Shown one piece after another: positions 21,628 to 33,627 of a stretch of 64,000 nt of DNA (positions are counted from its first letter, which is position 1; every line of letters starts with the position of its first letter). The stretch spans positions 1-64,000 of the forward strand of contig JAJEKV010000326.1 in NCBI GenBank assembly GCA_021234155.1. Reading direction: 5' to 3'. Below the pieces are notes generated by a model, which saw only the letters and a list, made by a program, of their open reading frames with translations, ran no database searches and was not told the origin of the DNA. This stretch comes from Isoetes taiwanensis. Its lineage: Eukaryota; Streptophyta; Lycopodiopsida; Isoetales; Isoetaceae. A program made the translations under genes and the position numbers.

Positions 21628-24600
21628 TCAAGAGTTCTCATCATCGCCCTTAGCTTCTTTAGCCACTAATTCTTGCAACCGAGCCCTAACACTACCGGGA
21701 TCACCATCGACAATGGCTGGTCTCTACGGCCCAACCATAGTCTATTGTTTTCAAAGGTTGGTAGCGTGGCGGGTCATTAGGATTGGGTCTCCAATTCTTG
21801 CTCCAACAATCCCTATATCTTGATTGCATATGAGGTTCCCTTTCCGCAAATGAGGTTCAAACCAAGAGACAAACACCTCTTCATATGTGGGAGATTAGGG
21901 TCCTCATCGGGTCCCTGCTCGCAAAAGCCATCCATGTCGGGCGCTTATCATGTGGTCCGATTAGCAAGAGCATTCCCTTCTTGACATCTTGGTAGGGTCA
22001 ATATTTCAACCGGGTTCTTGGGTCTACCCGAGAAAGGCCCTACGTGAATGAGATGCTTCAATGTGCTCATCCACAAACACTCTTTCGGGTTCTTCCAATG
22101 CACTTTGCCTCGGTGCCGGGCCGAATCCTGAATGACAAACTCTCTGGGCTGCACGCCACCTAGCACTCGCAAAGAAGGTGGACCAAGAGTCAATAACTTC
22201 ATTCATATATGTGTTGGACCATGACTTATCGCCAAGCTCTAGAAATAGCCCAAAGGCATCATGTACTTGGCAATAGAAGCTCTTAATGCACCTATATCTT
22301 CAAGCTCCCATATGGTGCAGGACCTTAGGTGACCCTCTCGGAATCATAGGTAAACCTTGGGCATCCTCCTTCCACATTCTGATTCCCTTTTCGTGGAGCC
22401 ACTCCCTATGCCCCGCCTCATCTTGTAGAACATTAGTGGCCATCCATCCTTCATGCAAAACTTGAAGAGTAGAGGTTCCAAGTGACCACATAAACGGTCC
22501 TTCTTATCGGGGATAAATCCTTTCACCTAATTCCTTCCAATCAGAACCTCTGTCACAAGGTAAGGTGAAGGAGCCTTTGAACTACACCGCCTCAAGAGTT
22601 GCATAAGCTCTGGAATAGTCAATGCATCCGATCTTCTCATTAGAGTAGAGTAGTTTCCAAATAGGGCATCTATGTCATCGTGGGTGTGTCCAACCATCAT
22701 GAATCCCACCAGACTTGATCAAATACACCTAACCAAACCAAGTATGACAAGTAAGAGAAAAGATATCTATTCTTATTCTCGACCCGAAAGCAATTATCTA
22801 GTCGCAAGTAAAGCCTCCTAGGCAACTTGTTTGCTACCATGGGGCCTTTGATAGGAGGCATAAAATCATTTCTACCGCCATTCATCATTTTTTGTCCTAA
22901 GGTTATCTGTGGTTTAAAATTGCCGCACCCCAACCGCTTTGCCAGACGATCAAGATCTCTCAAATGGCTCCAATTATCCTCGATTTATTCTCCGGTGTCT
23001 TCAAGGTATGATTCAAGGATCCCACATGAAAATTAGAATCATCGGGCCGGAGGTCCTGGAGAGAAGTGGCCCAAGGCACCTATACCATGACCGTGCATGA
23101 GAGCACTGTGAACACCGACCTTTCACCGTTCACCCCTCCATACAGACTTTGCTAGCTTCTCTAGACGAGGGACCATGGTCTTATTCTCGATCCATCTTAT
23201 CATGTATAATGGTTAAAGCGTGCTCGGAGATCTATGCGACAAAGCTCTCCAGACCAAGAAAGGCCCTCGCATGAAATCTGGGCCATCATATGTGATTTTC
23301 TCTCTATTGCAAGTACCCTTCTTTCGCTTGGATCTCCTCGGTCTTAGCAAGCTTTTCCTTTATGACAATACAGTGTTACACTTGGAAAATGCTATCCTCT
23401 TAGCTATTGCTACCTCGAATGATTCTCTTTCCAAGCGCATGTAAATGACTAAGGAGAAATATGCTTGCCCGCCATCTCAGAACGGAAATATCTACTTCTT
23501 GGTGTATATCCTTCTTAGTCAAGATCAAGGTAGCCTCTTAACATTTTGTTCCGTTACCCTCGCCGTAATTTTCGGCTGGTGGCATCGTCTCGCGTTTTCA
23601 TCTATGAACATGGATAGCACAAAGATTGCCACCAAAGTATGAGACCTTGGCTTCTTAGACCCGGTATTTCCGCGCTTTCGCAATTCGCGGGCCGTCATTG
23701 AAGAGCTTCTTCCACTTGTAAAAGTGGAAATGGGAATGCCATAGGCTTTATGCCATGCTTTCACGCACACTGTTTGTTATTCAACATCGGTTATGGGACT
23801 ACACCATTTTCAGAGCAAAGATCTAGCATGTTATATGCAAAAAGTTGCGCCCGAGGACTTCATGTTCCAAAGAAAAGGTTCTCATGCAAGCTATCTCCGG
23901 GATGTAAAATTTGCACAAAGATCGCTTCATGCAAAGACGTTGATGACTGAAGTCTAGAATAGCCTCAAAGACTAGTTTTTCTTTCACATTTAGTCTGTGT
24001 TGGCCGTGTTCACGGGTCTCCGATTGACCATGCCGTAAAGGTCTCTTTTGGTGATGCCAATTTCGGGTCTAATGGAGTAAGGTTCATTCTCCACATCCTT
24101 CTCCTTCACCGCAACCACAAGAGTAGAAACTGGAATGTTATCAACGAAAGCACGCAGGGCTATGGGCCATCTCACAAGGTCATGCAGGTTGGGGCATTTC
24201 TCGCACGACAGCCCGGCAACAAGATAGAGATCTTTTCGGGCATTGGAAAAATGTTCATGATAGTAGCAACCTATCGAGCCTTCCCCTAACTTCACGCCGA
24301 CATAAAGATGGTTTGGATCGGCAAAACGATAACACCATAGGCATAAGCCATGTAGCAAAGATTCATGCATGAGTGTGCACGCCTTTCTCAACTAACTCAT
24401 CTCTAGAAAGCCCTTGCACATGATTCGCCCTCATTAGTGGCTAACCCCTCATTCCCTCTCGTCTCCGCGGTGTATCCTTTTTATCCGACCGGTGGGGTGC
24501 AAGCTTCCTCATGTCTATCTAGTGGAGCAACAATGTCCTTCTTGTACCACAACACAAAAGTCCCTGACTTCACCCATTTTTTCTATTTCCATTCGAGAAT

Positions 24601-24823
24601 TGGTAGCAGAATCGCCCATCCGTAACATTCACAATTGAAACGACAACCATACCCTCCGGGACAGCCGAATTGTGATGGCGCTCGAAATTGTGGACTCTTC
24701 CTTCTGCCACCTTCTTCCCCAGCAGATACAGCGGAATTACATCAGCCATCCTCCAAACAAGAGGTCGTGGAATAGCGCCCGCTGATCCTAGTGAGCGTAA
24801 AGCACCGTGATCATAAACCACTA
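21628..24823 (-). pseudogene. DUF7869-like protein, possible transposase (broken)
   Basis: Pieces in N-to-C order: 24823-24570 (behind an acceptor-like TTTTTTGTAG), 24391-23990, 23770-23525 (CVKAWHKAYGIPISTF), 22963-22697, 22709-22527, 22526-22300, 22202-21948 and a C-terminus ending at TGA 21628-21630 (ARLQELVAKEAKGDDENS). The core has LDNCFRVENKNRYLF (about 22800) and, about 100 bp later, VGHTHDDIDALFG. These are the paired signatures I associate with DUF7869 proteins, thought to have an RNase-H-like fold. Frame breaks (for example near 22400 and a TAG at 22527) disable this copy. Residence inside a TIR element suggests it is the transposase. The family assignment is from memory. Confidence 0.6.
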
Positions 24824-25956
24824 CAAAAAATATGAACTGAAAAATAAGAAATGGTCACGACATTCGCCAATCGCGATCTTATCGAAAGCATGGGTAAGAA
24901 TGCGGTCGCTTAGTTGTTGCAAGCATTCACACTAGTTGTTTCAATAAGAACTCGTTCAAATCAAATTTCGAGGCTAGCTAGTGGGTTCAACTCTAAGTTA
25001 TCGATATCTGGGAGTTCTTTGGTCAATAGCAAGTGTAGATGGTTGAAGGTATCGCGACCGCGATCTCGTGGAGCACCAAAGTTAAACGATTGACTTACAG
25101 AATAAGGCATTACTCCTACCTCACAGAATACGGTGTTTAGTGTCATAAAAACAGTGTTTAGTTTCATCCCATAGAGAAAGAAAGTATATACTTGAAACAC
25201 GTTTACATTGTATAATAAACACACCAGAAAGTACGTTTTGCTTAGAACATCTATTTTACATAGTTGCAACAAAGTATCGAGGTATCTTATCAATCCATGC
25301 AATACATAGTGAATGTTAGTGCAGAGACTCCTGAGGTTGCGCGTTTATAATTGAAATTGCATTGCATTTCGATATCGTCTGATTCACTTGATGAGGGATA
25401 TGCATCAGAATAGGCCTTTTACCTCGGGAGAAACCCTGAATTCGATGCAGTTGCAGAATTCCGAGTGTGTAGTGGCGGATTGCAAGCGGATTATCAGCGC
25501 CCTCGTCAGCGCCTTCAATGGATGCGAATTCGCGGCAAATCCTTGCCCAAACTTGGCCCGGCTTTTTAGGCGCAGACTCCGGGGCCCTCGAAGATCTTGC
25601 AAAACAATGAAATTTGAATTGGCTTTTCCCGCTTTGTCGAATTGGTTTGTTCTCGAATTCAAATTTTGGTAAATCCGGTCCGTCCAGAAACCGGATATTT
25701 TGGAGGCATTTATGGTCGGATAAAGTGTCAGTCCAAATTATGACCAAATTGAACGGACGTCTAAGTGGATAAAGACCTTTCGTGATGCGGGTTCTTGGCC
25801 TTCCGGACGGGTATATTCGCATCGACCGCATTAATGCCGGGGAATAAATCACGGGCGGCGGCCGGTAATTATCACGCCGACGACGCCATTATGGTCGCAC
25901 GTTTTTTCACAGCGCCATCATGAGGGGCGGGCATTTAATTTCAGCATGACGCGTTC

Positions 25957-25964
25957 TATAAATT
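25957..25964 (+). promoter_or_regulatory. TATA box of the plus-strand transposon gene
   Basis: TATAAATT lies 131 bp upstream of the ATG at 26095, in AT-rich leader sequence between the two divergent genes. Position and context fit a core promoter. Confidence 0.45.
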
Positions 25965-26094
25965 GAAACTCAAAACATTCAAAACTAATTTCTACTTCAC
26001 GATTTCATTCGGCGCCTAAGCCTTCCGACCGAAAGCCCCCGACCCCACTCAAAAAAAAACCCATATTTAAATGCTTGAACCCGGTAGCGATCCC

Positions 26095-26121
26095 ATGGCA
26101 CCTAAGGACTCCGCCGAGAAG
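26095..26121 (+). CDS. first exon of the plus-strand transposon gene (putative)
   Basis: ATGGCACCTAAGGACTCC, in a good plant start context (CCCATGGC), encodes MAPKDSAEK and ends at a donor AAG|GTATTT. The next acceptor-like site, TTTTGTTTACAG, ends at 26635. The exon is too short to identify by content; the call rests on TATA-ATG-donor order. Confidence 0.35.
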
Positions 26122-26146
26122 GTATTTTCTAACATTTCAGTTTCAG

Positions 26147-26379
26147 CAAGATCGTGGGCGCGATCTTGCCTACTAGAACTTCTATTGTTTTTCATAAGTA
26201 TAGATGCTCGGCAAGATCGCTGAGCCGCGGTCTTGCTTGATAGGTTTTATAATTTCTAGATAGCGTTCTTCATAAGTGTAGCTGCTCATCAAGATCGCGG
26301 CAGCGGTCTTGCTTGATTGGTTTTATAATTTCCGGATAAGCGGTCTTCATAAGTGTAGCTGCTCATCAAGATCGCGGCC
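26147..26379. repeat. array of palindromes around CAAGATCGC
   Basis: Near-palindromes CAAGATCGTGG...CGATCTTG (26147-26168), CAAGATCGC...GCGGTCTTG (26212-26235) and again at 26290-26311, plus a half copy at 26367. They are spaced about 65-80 bp within a repeated unit that also contains TTCATAAGTGTAGCTGCTCAT. They lie in the putative first intron, beside the bidirectional promoter region, and could be binding sites for the element's own protein or for a regulator. Confidence 0.6.
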
Positions 26380-26635
26380 CGTGGTGCGGCCGAGCATAGA
26401 TTTTCTTTATTGCGATGTTCATCGATATCAGTGTAGTAGGTCATTAGTTTAGCGCGGCAATGATGTTTTCTTTGCCGTGCTTAAGTGCTACACAAAGTCG
26501 CGCCGCGATTTGTGTGGAGTTCTATTTTAGTCTGCTAAGGCGATCGATGGTCGCGTTTTTCTCTGATAGTTTAAACCTCTTTATTGCACCACATTATGCG
26601 ACCTACCGGGCACTCACTCTGAGCTTTTGTTTACA

Positions 26636-29600
26636 GACTTGCTCTCTTCCGAGGACCGGATGTCGAGCGATCAGGTATTATAACCCCTTCCAATGAAAGG
26701 AAATGGTGTATCGAGACGTACGGCTATACCGCACATTAAGGGTGATCGCAGAAAAGGACACGGCTCGCTTCTCGCTGACCGAAAAACCGAGGACGTTGAA
26801 CAAGTTGGCATAGTGGTGGCAATGCGGGAAGGCACGAAGAACAATGTGCAAGATGCCATCATATGCAGCATTGAGGACCCACAAGCATTGCGTTTCGAGT
26901 ACATTTTGAAATGGCGCAATTATGACCCGCTTTTTGATGACAAAAAAAAATGAACAAGCCAAACCATTGGGGAAAACGCCCCGACGTCGGCTAAGGGTAT
27001 GGCTGGTTGTTGCCATCCTATGAATCTCTCTCTTTGTCGTATAAAGGGAAACAGAGACATATTGCCGGGTTCTCGACATGCGTAAATGGTTTGTCTACGC
27101 ACAAGAAGCCCCGAAGCCGCGGCCTTGAAAGCGGTTCGGACGAAGATGCCCTCCGTGATGGACACCAATTGGCTAAGAGCCGGCCAAGAAAAGAGTGTGA
27201 AGCCTATTGCTACTTTGGGAGAGACCTCAGCAAAAAAGAAATTGCTCAAGAACCACAATCCACTTATAAACCCTAGGTATTGTTAACCCTACTCTTCCTA
27301 TTGCTATGAAGGCCCCGGGATAGCAATACATCTCGTGGATTTATTCCAAAAAATCCCTCCTTTCAAAATTAGCCTTAAGAATCGACACCTCGTGAGGATA
27401 GCCCGCAGCCCGCCAGTTCTCAAACCCCCTCGCCATTTAATGCCTCCTCTAAACTAGCATTGACATGGCCCCAAGCACCCGCCATTCCAGTCGAGTTGAA
27501 GTTCAATCCCGAAGAGGAACGCAAGATGGCAGAGCAAACCACTCAGAAGCTTGAACAGTTCAAAAGGTTCTACCTCTTAGGGGTTAATTGGTTTACAAAG
27601 ATTTCTATTTTTGATTGTGAACCTGCACCAAGCAAACTTGACAATAATGCACGCGGTCAAATGATCATGTTCAAACTCCGGGTTAAAAGCTTCAAGACAT
27701 ACCCGATGTGAGGTCCTCACCCCATCGCCGTCGTTCCGTTTGACCCTATTATTACGGGTAACTAATTCTTTATCTTTTTGACACTCGTTATGTAGATTTG
27801 ACCGACGGTTGTCTATCTTTCGTGAGGAGGGTGACATGGAGCAATCCGTAAGATTTGAAGGGCAAGAAATTTTATATTATTTCCGCAACCACAAGATTTG
27901 TGCCGCACAACTCCTTTGTTCTATTGTCCTACGAAGTTCAAGCAAAGAACGAGAATTTGCCAAAGTATATGCTAGAAGAAGATCGAGGGTCTTCGAAACG
28001 AAATCTTCTGCACAAGGAATATATAGAGTTGAGTATTCAATGCAATGAAGTAATTGCAAACACCGCAGGTGGGTGAGAGCCACCGATTGAAAACCGCAAC
28101 AACTTCATCAAGACAAGGCTTATGGTTGCCCTCCACAAGGACCTATAGGGACAGCCAAAACTTCAAACTTGGAAGGTATTTATTTGTTTTCTACTCGCCA
28201 AGTTGGCGTCAGCGATCTTGATGACCTTGAAATTGCTTTCGGCAGGATTTCCATGAAATTGCAACGACCACCTTGAAAGTGCGAGGAGCTTAAGGATGAA
28301 AAGCAATTCATTTTATGGATGAGAAGGTTTTCAAGAAGTTAATGGAAGTTCTTCGGTACGTGGGTGAGTCGTGAAACTCGGTGATCGATCATGGTGAGTT
28401 TCCAGACAAGCCATCCAAAGACTTCTTTAACAAGACCTGGCTCCGGTTACTACGAGGTATGTCGAATGCAGAGTTGTCACAGCTGCTCGATGAGATTATA
28501 GAAGGCAAGACCTATTTAAAGGTGCAACAAAGTTATAGCGGGAGATTTGCTTGCGCACAACCCGCAATTGACATCGTAACCCTCACTTTTATGAGGCGCG
28601 AAATTTTGTCTTATGCCTCAAATTTGCTGCAAAAGGATTTCGATAGCTGGGAGGAATTGCTTCAGGCTTTTCCTGATTTCACACGAGCAGAGAATCTTGG
28701 ATATATCGACAACCGATACGAATGCGTGAAGGCTAACTATAACAAGGATCATACACTAGGTAACCTACCTGTAGCCTTTTTGGAGCCAATCAGGAATATT
28801 CTAAAGCCAGAAGAGGCTAGAAAAAGAAAGGAAAAGAAAAATATTGTCATAGCAGTGACAAAGGATGGCATTCCTACTTCCTCCCAAGTGTCAGAGAATG
28901 TGACATCGATATTTATTGACATCCGAGGGATAAACAAGGTATGGGATTGCAAGAAATACACAGATCTATTTACAAGGATAGCTACCATGATGATGCCAAA
29001 GTTTATCACTTGGTCATTATCATGCGCCGATTGAATTTGCCCAATTGCTTGTTGGTCGGAAGCAAATTCAGCATGTGGCTACCTATCTTTAGGTTCCTAT
29101 GAAGAAATGGGATGGGAGAGCAAAAGAAGGGTGAAAGAACATCAAGTACTTTATTAGTCATATGTGCATTAACAGGAGTGATGTTCGTGTAGCACCCGGT
29201 AAACCGTGAGTTGAGCTTCACCTATATCCACGGCGGCAAGGCTCTAAGTCAACACCATTGCCTCCAATGCCGCTAACGGGTAATGAGGATGCCGACGAGA
29301 AGATAAAAAGAAATATCGACTCTTTTTACAGTGCAAACCAAGATTCAAATGGGCGGCAATGGAAGGAGATCTTGTATTGAAATGCCTGAAAACCTCCTAT
29401 GCCTACCATATTGTTGAACAAATTGGCCGACCGATGGTTGTGTTCGGATTTCTTTTTCTACTGGGGCGGCTTCGCGGTTGCTCTTATGCAAGGCAAAAAA
29501 GTGGCTTTCGAAAGTTCAGGTAAAGTGTGTGCTTTTTCGAGGGCGTTCTTTGAAACGCTTTGATAAGATGGCCAATCCAAGTGCCGATGGGTTTGAGGAC

Positions 29601-30251
29601 GAGTTTAAAGCGAGAGAATGTTGACCTCGATCCGGCTCAACCCGACATGGTATCACCCAAAACACAAATCTATCAAAGTTGGGTTCCATTTTGGAAAACC
29701 TCGATGCTAAGTCCTAATGAAGAGAGAATGCAAGAAACAAAGCGCTTTGCTTGAAGAGACGGAAAAAGGTATAGAAGCCCCGAGCCCACTTTCCAAAAAT
29801 TGCATGCACTTAATGAGAAGCTTGATGGGTACATGCCTTTCTTGACAGCTTAACATAAGTTTGAATACGGGTGAGAACACATGGAAAAAGACCAAAGCAC
29901 ATGGAAGGCATCAACAAAGACATGGTCATTGACCAAGATGAGGTTCTTGGGTCACGGGGAGCATCGGTACACAAGAAGAAGCGTAAACTCTATCATCCAC
30001 CCGAATGCTATCACTGCGGAGCTACCGCGAAAAGCGAACTTATAGGCGGAGCAAGTCAATTGGGCGATGAAGAATGGGAGCCTGATTCACATCCGCAGCC
30101 AAGATCGCAAACGCCATGGGTGTTCGGGGATTCCAGAGGTCACAGGTTATCTGAGAGATGGACACAACACAAGCTATTGAATTGGGTAGAGAGCATGTCC
30201 ATCGCATGGCCAATGAAATGGGTGATAATACGATCAAGTATCCTTCAATGA
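26636..30251 (+). pseudogene. unrecognised transposon gene, frame broken
   Basis: Coding-like pieces in order: 26693-26953, 27007-27286, 27460-27711, 27809-28076, 28381-29034 (217 codons, the longest) and 29871-30251. The longest piece starts MIDHGEFPDKPSKDFF and includes a Lys-rich run (EEARKRKEKKN). The last piece has HPPECYHCGATAK, a single C-x2-C. No domain is recognised. Being transcribed away from the DUF7869-like gene inside the same TIRs, it is probably the accessory protein of the transposon. Introns and errors cannot be separated here; the model is a span rather than a spliced gene. Confidence 0.35.
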
Positions 30252-30676
30252 AAACTTTTGTTTCAAAACTTTGGTTTTGTCTTTACCCATATCTTTTACC
30301 ATATGTTAAATGCTAAAAATAATCGCATCAGCGATCCTCCCATAACAATTACATGGCTTTAAATACTGAATTTTGTGTGATATCCTTGCTCCTCGGTACC
30401 TTCTTTTAACACAATGCTCTCATATGGTTTTAATAAAAGGCACATTCTTTTCGTCTCCTTTCAGTCGCTAAACATCGCGTTCAAGGCTTCTTTGAAGTTT
30501 TGACACTCTCCTCCTACTACGTTATACTCAAGGTGAACCTTTGCATTAGCAAAGAAAAAACTATATTTCGAATAAGACTGAAGCATTTGCGGAATTTTTG
30601 TGCAAAACGCCAACTTTTACTCAATTGGCACTATATGGCAACCCGCTAACCTATTTCATGCTAAACGAGAATTCCA

Positions 30677-30704
30677 AATTTCTCTAATTAATGAATTCGT
30701 GCTT
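30677..30704 (-). repeat. right terminal inverted repeat
   Basis: Reads AAGCACGAATTCATTAATTAG on the minus strand, the partner of the left terminus. It is followed by TACA (30705-30708), the second half of the target duplication, and then by the resumed Penelope-like unit. Confidence 0.7.
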
Positions 30705-31500
30705 TACATTGAGATGTTGGATATTGCTAAAAACATACAAGTTATTCTATGATATGACATACAGATTGAAAAGTTATATTACGCTTTATGTAGCTATAAA
30801 ATGATGGAAGTTCTTTGGAATATGTAAAGAATTATGCACTATAAGATCGATATCAAGGTAACCAGTTAGATTTGGAATCAAGGAATTGGTTCTCGTCTAA
30901 TGGTTTAGCTTGATATTGGTATTAACTAATTAGACAGCTTTTTACATGAAAGTTAGATGCGAAGTTATTATTCCATTTTCCTTTCTTGTTAATGTCTCCT
31001 CGGGGCAAAAGGATACAATTGGTGATCGATGATAAACCGAGAGACCCAATGTACCTTTTTTGGCCCTTGCACATTTACCATTATCATGCTAATTGTGTAT
31101 TGATTGGCTGCAGGTACGGGTTCTCTCCTCTAATTGTCTCCATTTTGCTGTTAGAGTTGGCGTTAACGCGGAAGAGGATGGAATATGTTATATCAAGATT
31201 CAAAGTTTCCTTTACACTTTATACTTTCAAATTCAAAACTTCATAGATGTAAGATGTAAGATTCAAATTTATAGTTGTAAGATTATATGACAAGATGTAA
31301 GATTATTCAAGTTTATAGATGTAAAATTTTATGACAAGATGTAAGATTATTCAAGTTTATAGATGGAAGATTATTTGACAAGTTATATGGGCTTTGGTTT
31401 GGAGAGTGCCTGATGTGGCCTGGCCTAAAAAACCAGGGTGGATATTGGGATAAGTGATCTTGCCTTGAACAAGGTTCTTTTAATGTAATTGTTCGCATAC

Positions 31501-33104
31501 GGGCGGTTTGTTGGTTTCATGCGAGTCCCATTCTAGAATCCCATCGATCCGAGACATCGGATCGCCATTCTAGAATGGGACGGTATGCATGTTTTGCATG
31601 CATGCGCGCGGCGCATGCCCGTTACGTTGGGGAGTTAAGCTATTTTTGGCGGCGTTTCCGCTTCGACTTCTCGCCGGTAGCTTCCTCTTCTCTCAGCATA
31701 CCTTATTCTCTTTGAATTGTTTCGAGGCGAGGGGAGGGGCTTCTTCTGCCTGGTTTGGCCAATTTGGCGTTTTTTCGTGTTGTTCGTTCTCGCCTTTAGC
31801 CTTCATCCTGTGACCTTCGTCCTCGATCCTAGTTTGTTAAGGAAGTCCTTTGGTATTGGCGGTTTGTTGGTTTCATGCGAGTCCCATTCTAGAATCCCAT
31901 CGTCAAGAGACATCCGGATCGCCATTCTAGAATGGGACGAGCATGCATATTTGCATGCATGCGGGCGGCGCATGCCGATTCACAGTTGGGAGTTAAGCTA
32001 TTTTAGGTGGCGTTTACGCCGACTTCTCGCCGGCTTCCTCTTCTCTCTTATTCTCTTTGAACCCACCCTCCCCCTTCTTTGTTATTGTATTTTTATCGCG
32101 TAGCACGTGGCGTAATCAACCCCTCCACTCGGGAGGTTTGGTTTGTCTTGTTGTTTTGTTGGTGATGTCTGAGGTGCGGGTTAGCGGCGGCATCATGTTT
32201 TCGACTTTTCCATTCGTGGGTTTTGGGGGCGATTTTTATGCCTTCACGTTTGTCCAAGCCCTTCGAAGGTTTATCACTAGGGTTTTTTTTCTGCGAAAGG
32301 GCGGGCAATCCGGTGATAAGCTTCGGCAGTACACTAGCCCGTTCTATTAGCATTGTATTTTGTTGGGGTCCAAATGATATAATTGATTTTCCTTTTTTTT
32401 TTATGATTACATGCGCGCTACCCATTCATCCACCATTGTAGAAAACTGCCGAGATGAAATGAGAAGCAAGTCTAAGTTTCCTCTCTCTTAGACTTGCTTC
32501 TCATTCATCTCACAGATTTTCTAATAATGGTGGATAGTGAGTAGCCGCACACATGTAACTACCCACAAAAAATAAAGGGAAAATCCAATTATATCATTTG
32601 GACCCCAACAAAATACAATGCTAATAGAGATTGGTTAGGTACCGCCGAAAGCTTATCAACGGATTAAAAACCTCCTTTCTCTTCGGTTTTCGAGGAAAAC
32701 CCTAGTGATAAGCCTTCTAAGAAGGGGCTTGGACAAACGTGAAGGCATAAAAATCGCCCCAAAACCCATCTAATGGAAAAGTCGAAAACAGATGCCGCCG
32801 CTAACCCGTGACCGCACATCACCAACAAAACAACAAGACAAAAACAAACCTCCCGCAGTGGAGGGGTTGATTACGCGCTGGCGCCACATAAAAATACAAC
32901 AACAAAGAAGGGGGAGGGTGGGTTCAAAGAGAATAAGGTATCGGGAGAGAGAAGAGGAAGCTACCGATGAGAAGTCGATGCGTAAACGCCGCCTAAAATA
33001 GCTTAACTCCCAACCGTAATCCGCATGCGCCGGCTCGCATGCATGCAAAACATGCATGCTCGTTCCATTCGAATGGCGATCCATGTCTCTCGGATCGATG
33101 GGAT
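31501..33104. mobile_element. 1.6 kb foldback (long inverted repeat) element
   Basis: The arms of about 0.6 kb run from about 31893 to 32476 and from 32487 to 33104, reverse complements apart from scattered changes. The turn is GAGAAGCAAGTCTAAG / CTTAGACTTGCTTCTC with a 10-nt loop. The outer left part (31503-31680) is a second, direct copy of the arm start (CCCATTCTAGAATCCCATCG, GCATGCATGC, GTTAAGCTATTTT). The element interrupts a Penelope-like unit whose uninterrupted form is at 37000 and 53335. No transposase is visible. A transcript would form a very long hairpin. Confidence 0.8.
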
Positions 33105-33536
33105 TGTGACCGTAGTCTTGGCAAGAACATGTACGAAGAAGAAATCGCGGACTTCCACTTGCCGGAGATATCCGCAAACGCATCACTTCTACAAACCGTG
33201 TTAGTTTGAATATTATTGCTTTTGGACAGTAAAATAGGTTCTGCTACCATATGCTATGGTAAATGGCCCATAGCCTATTATGATATAGTGTTTTATACTA
33301 TATCAGGCTGTCCATGGTACTTAAGGCCCACTGTGCCTCATGTACTTCAAGATTTTAAAACCCTGACATTTTGTTGGGTCCTGAACTAGTCCATTGTACT
33401 AGTTCTTGAATTATCTGCTATTGCGGATATGGTATTTGGTCCAATGCACCTTATACTAATAAGATAAAGATGATATAAAAATTTGATGCTGATTGAAAGA
33501 TTCTTTGAATCTGTTTTTCTTCTGGTGTAAGGAAGT

Positions 33537-33620
33537 AGGACCCCTCTTTTTATAGGGGGGTCCTGCTTTCCTTATAAAAAGAGGAGTCCTACATCCCGAG
33601 GGAGGGATTGTGGGAAGAAG
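33537..33620 (+). other. Penelope-like 3'-terminal hairpin region, copy 1
   Basis: AGGACCCC/GGGGGGTCCT forms one hairpin, and the first strand can also pair with TATAAAAAGAGGAGTCCT downstream. A last hairpin ACATCCC/GGGATTGT precedes the GAA tract. The same block occurs at 52219-52297 and 61794-61874. Confidence 0.65.
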
Positions 33621-33627
33621 AAAAAAA

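Larger units (their letters stand above)
20340..30704. mobile_element. 10.4 kb DNA transposon with TIRs and TACA target duplication
   Basis: The boundaries come from the empty site at 36217-36220, where one TACA stands instead of TACA-element-TACA. The ends are imperfect inverted repeats, ATGCATGATTTCATTAATTGG at the left and AAGCACGAATTCATTAATTAG at the right, about 22 of 28 matching. Inside are two divergently arranged, broken genes: a DUF7869-like one on the minus strand and an unrecognised one on the plus strand, with an intergenic region at about 24.85-26.09 kb. Base composition is visibly more GC-rich than the flanks. Four-base duplications are known for superfamilies such as Sola and Ginger, but no such transposase was recognised. 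Confidence 0.75.
30705..33627 (+). mobile_element. Penelope-like unit, right part, split by a foldback element
   Basis: 30705-31500 matches 36217-37005. The unit continues after the foldback at 33105 with GTAGTCTTGGCAAGAACATG, an unoccupied GAAGAAGAA site (33138) and GACTTCCACTTGCCGGAG. It ends in the 3'-terminal hairpin region (33537-33620). No reverse-transcriptase sequence remains, so this is an internally deleted, non-autonomous unit. Confidence 0.7.

Noticed and set aside
20340-30704. Maverick/Polinton or an integrated large DNA virus
   Set aside because: No polymerase, integrase, capsid or packaging motif was seen; the ends are short TIRs with a 4-bp duplication.
31401-31445. CTGATG near a hairpin (also at six other units) as a hammerhead ribozyme, expected in Penelope-like elements
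   Set aside because: The stem after CTGATG is not followed by GAAA and no third stem fits; the conserved core is incomplete in every copy.
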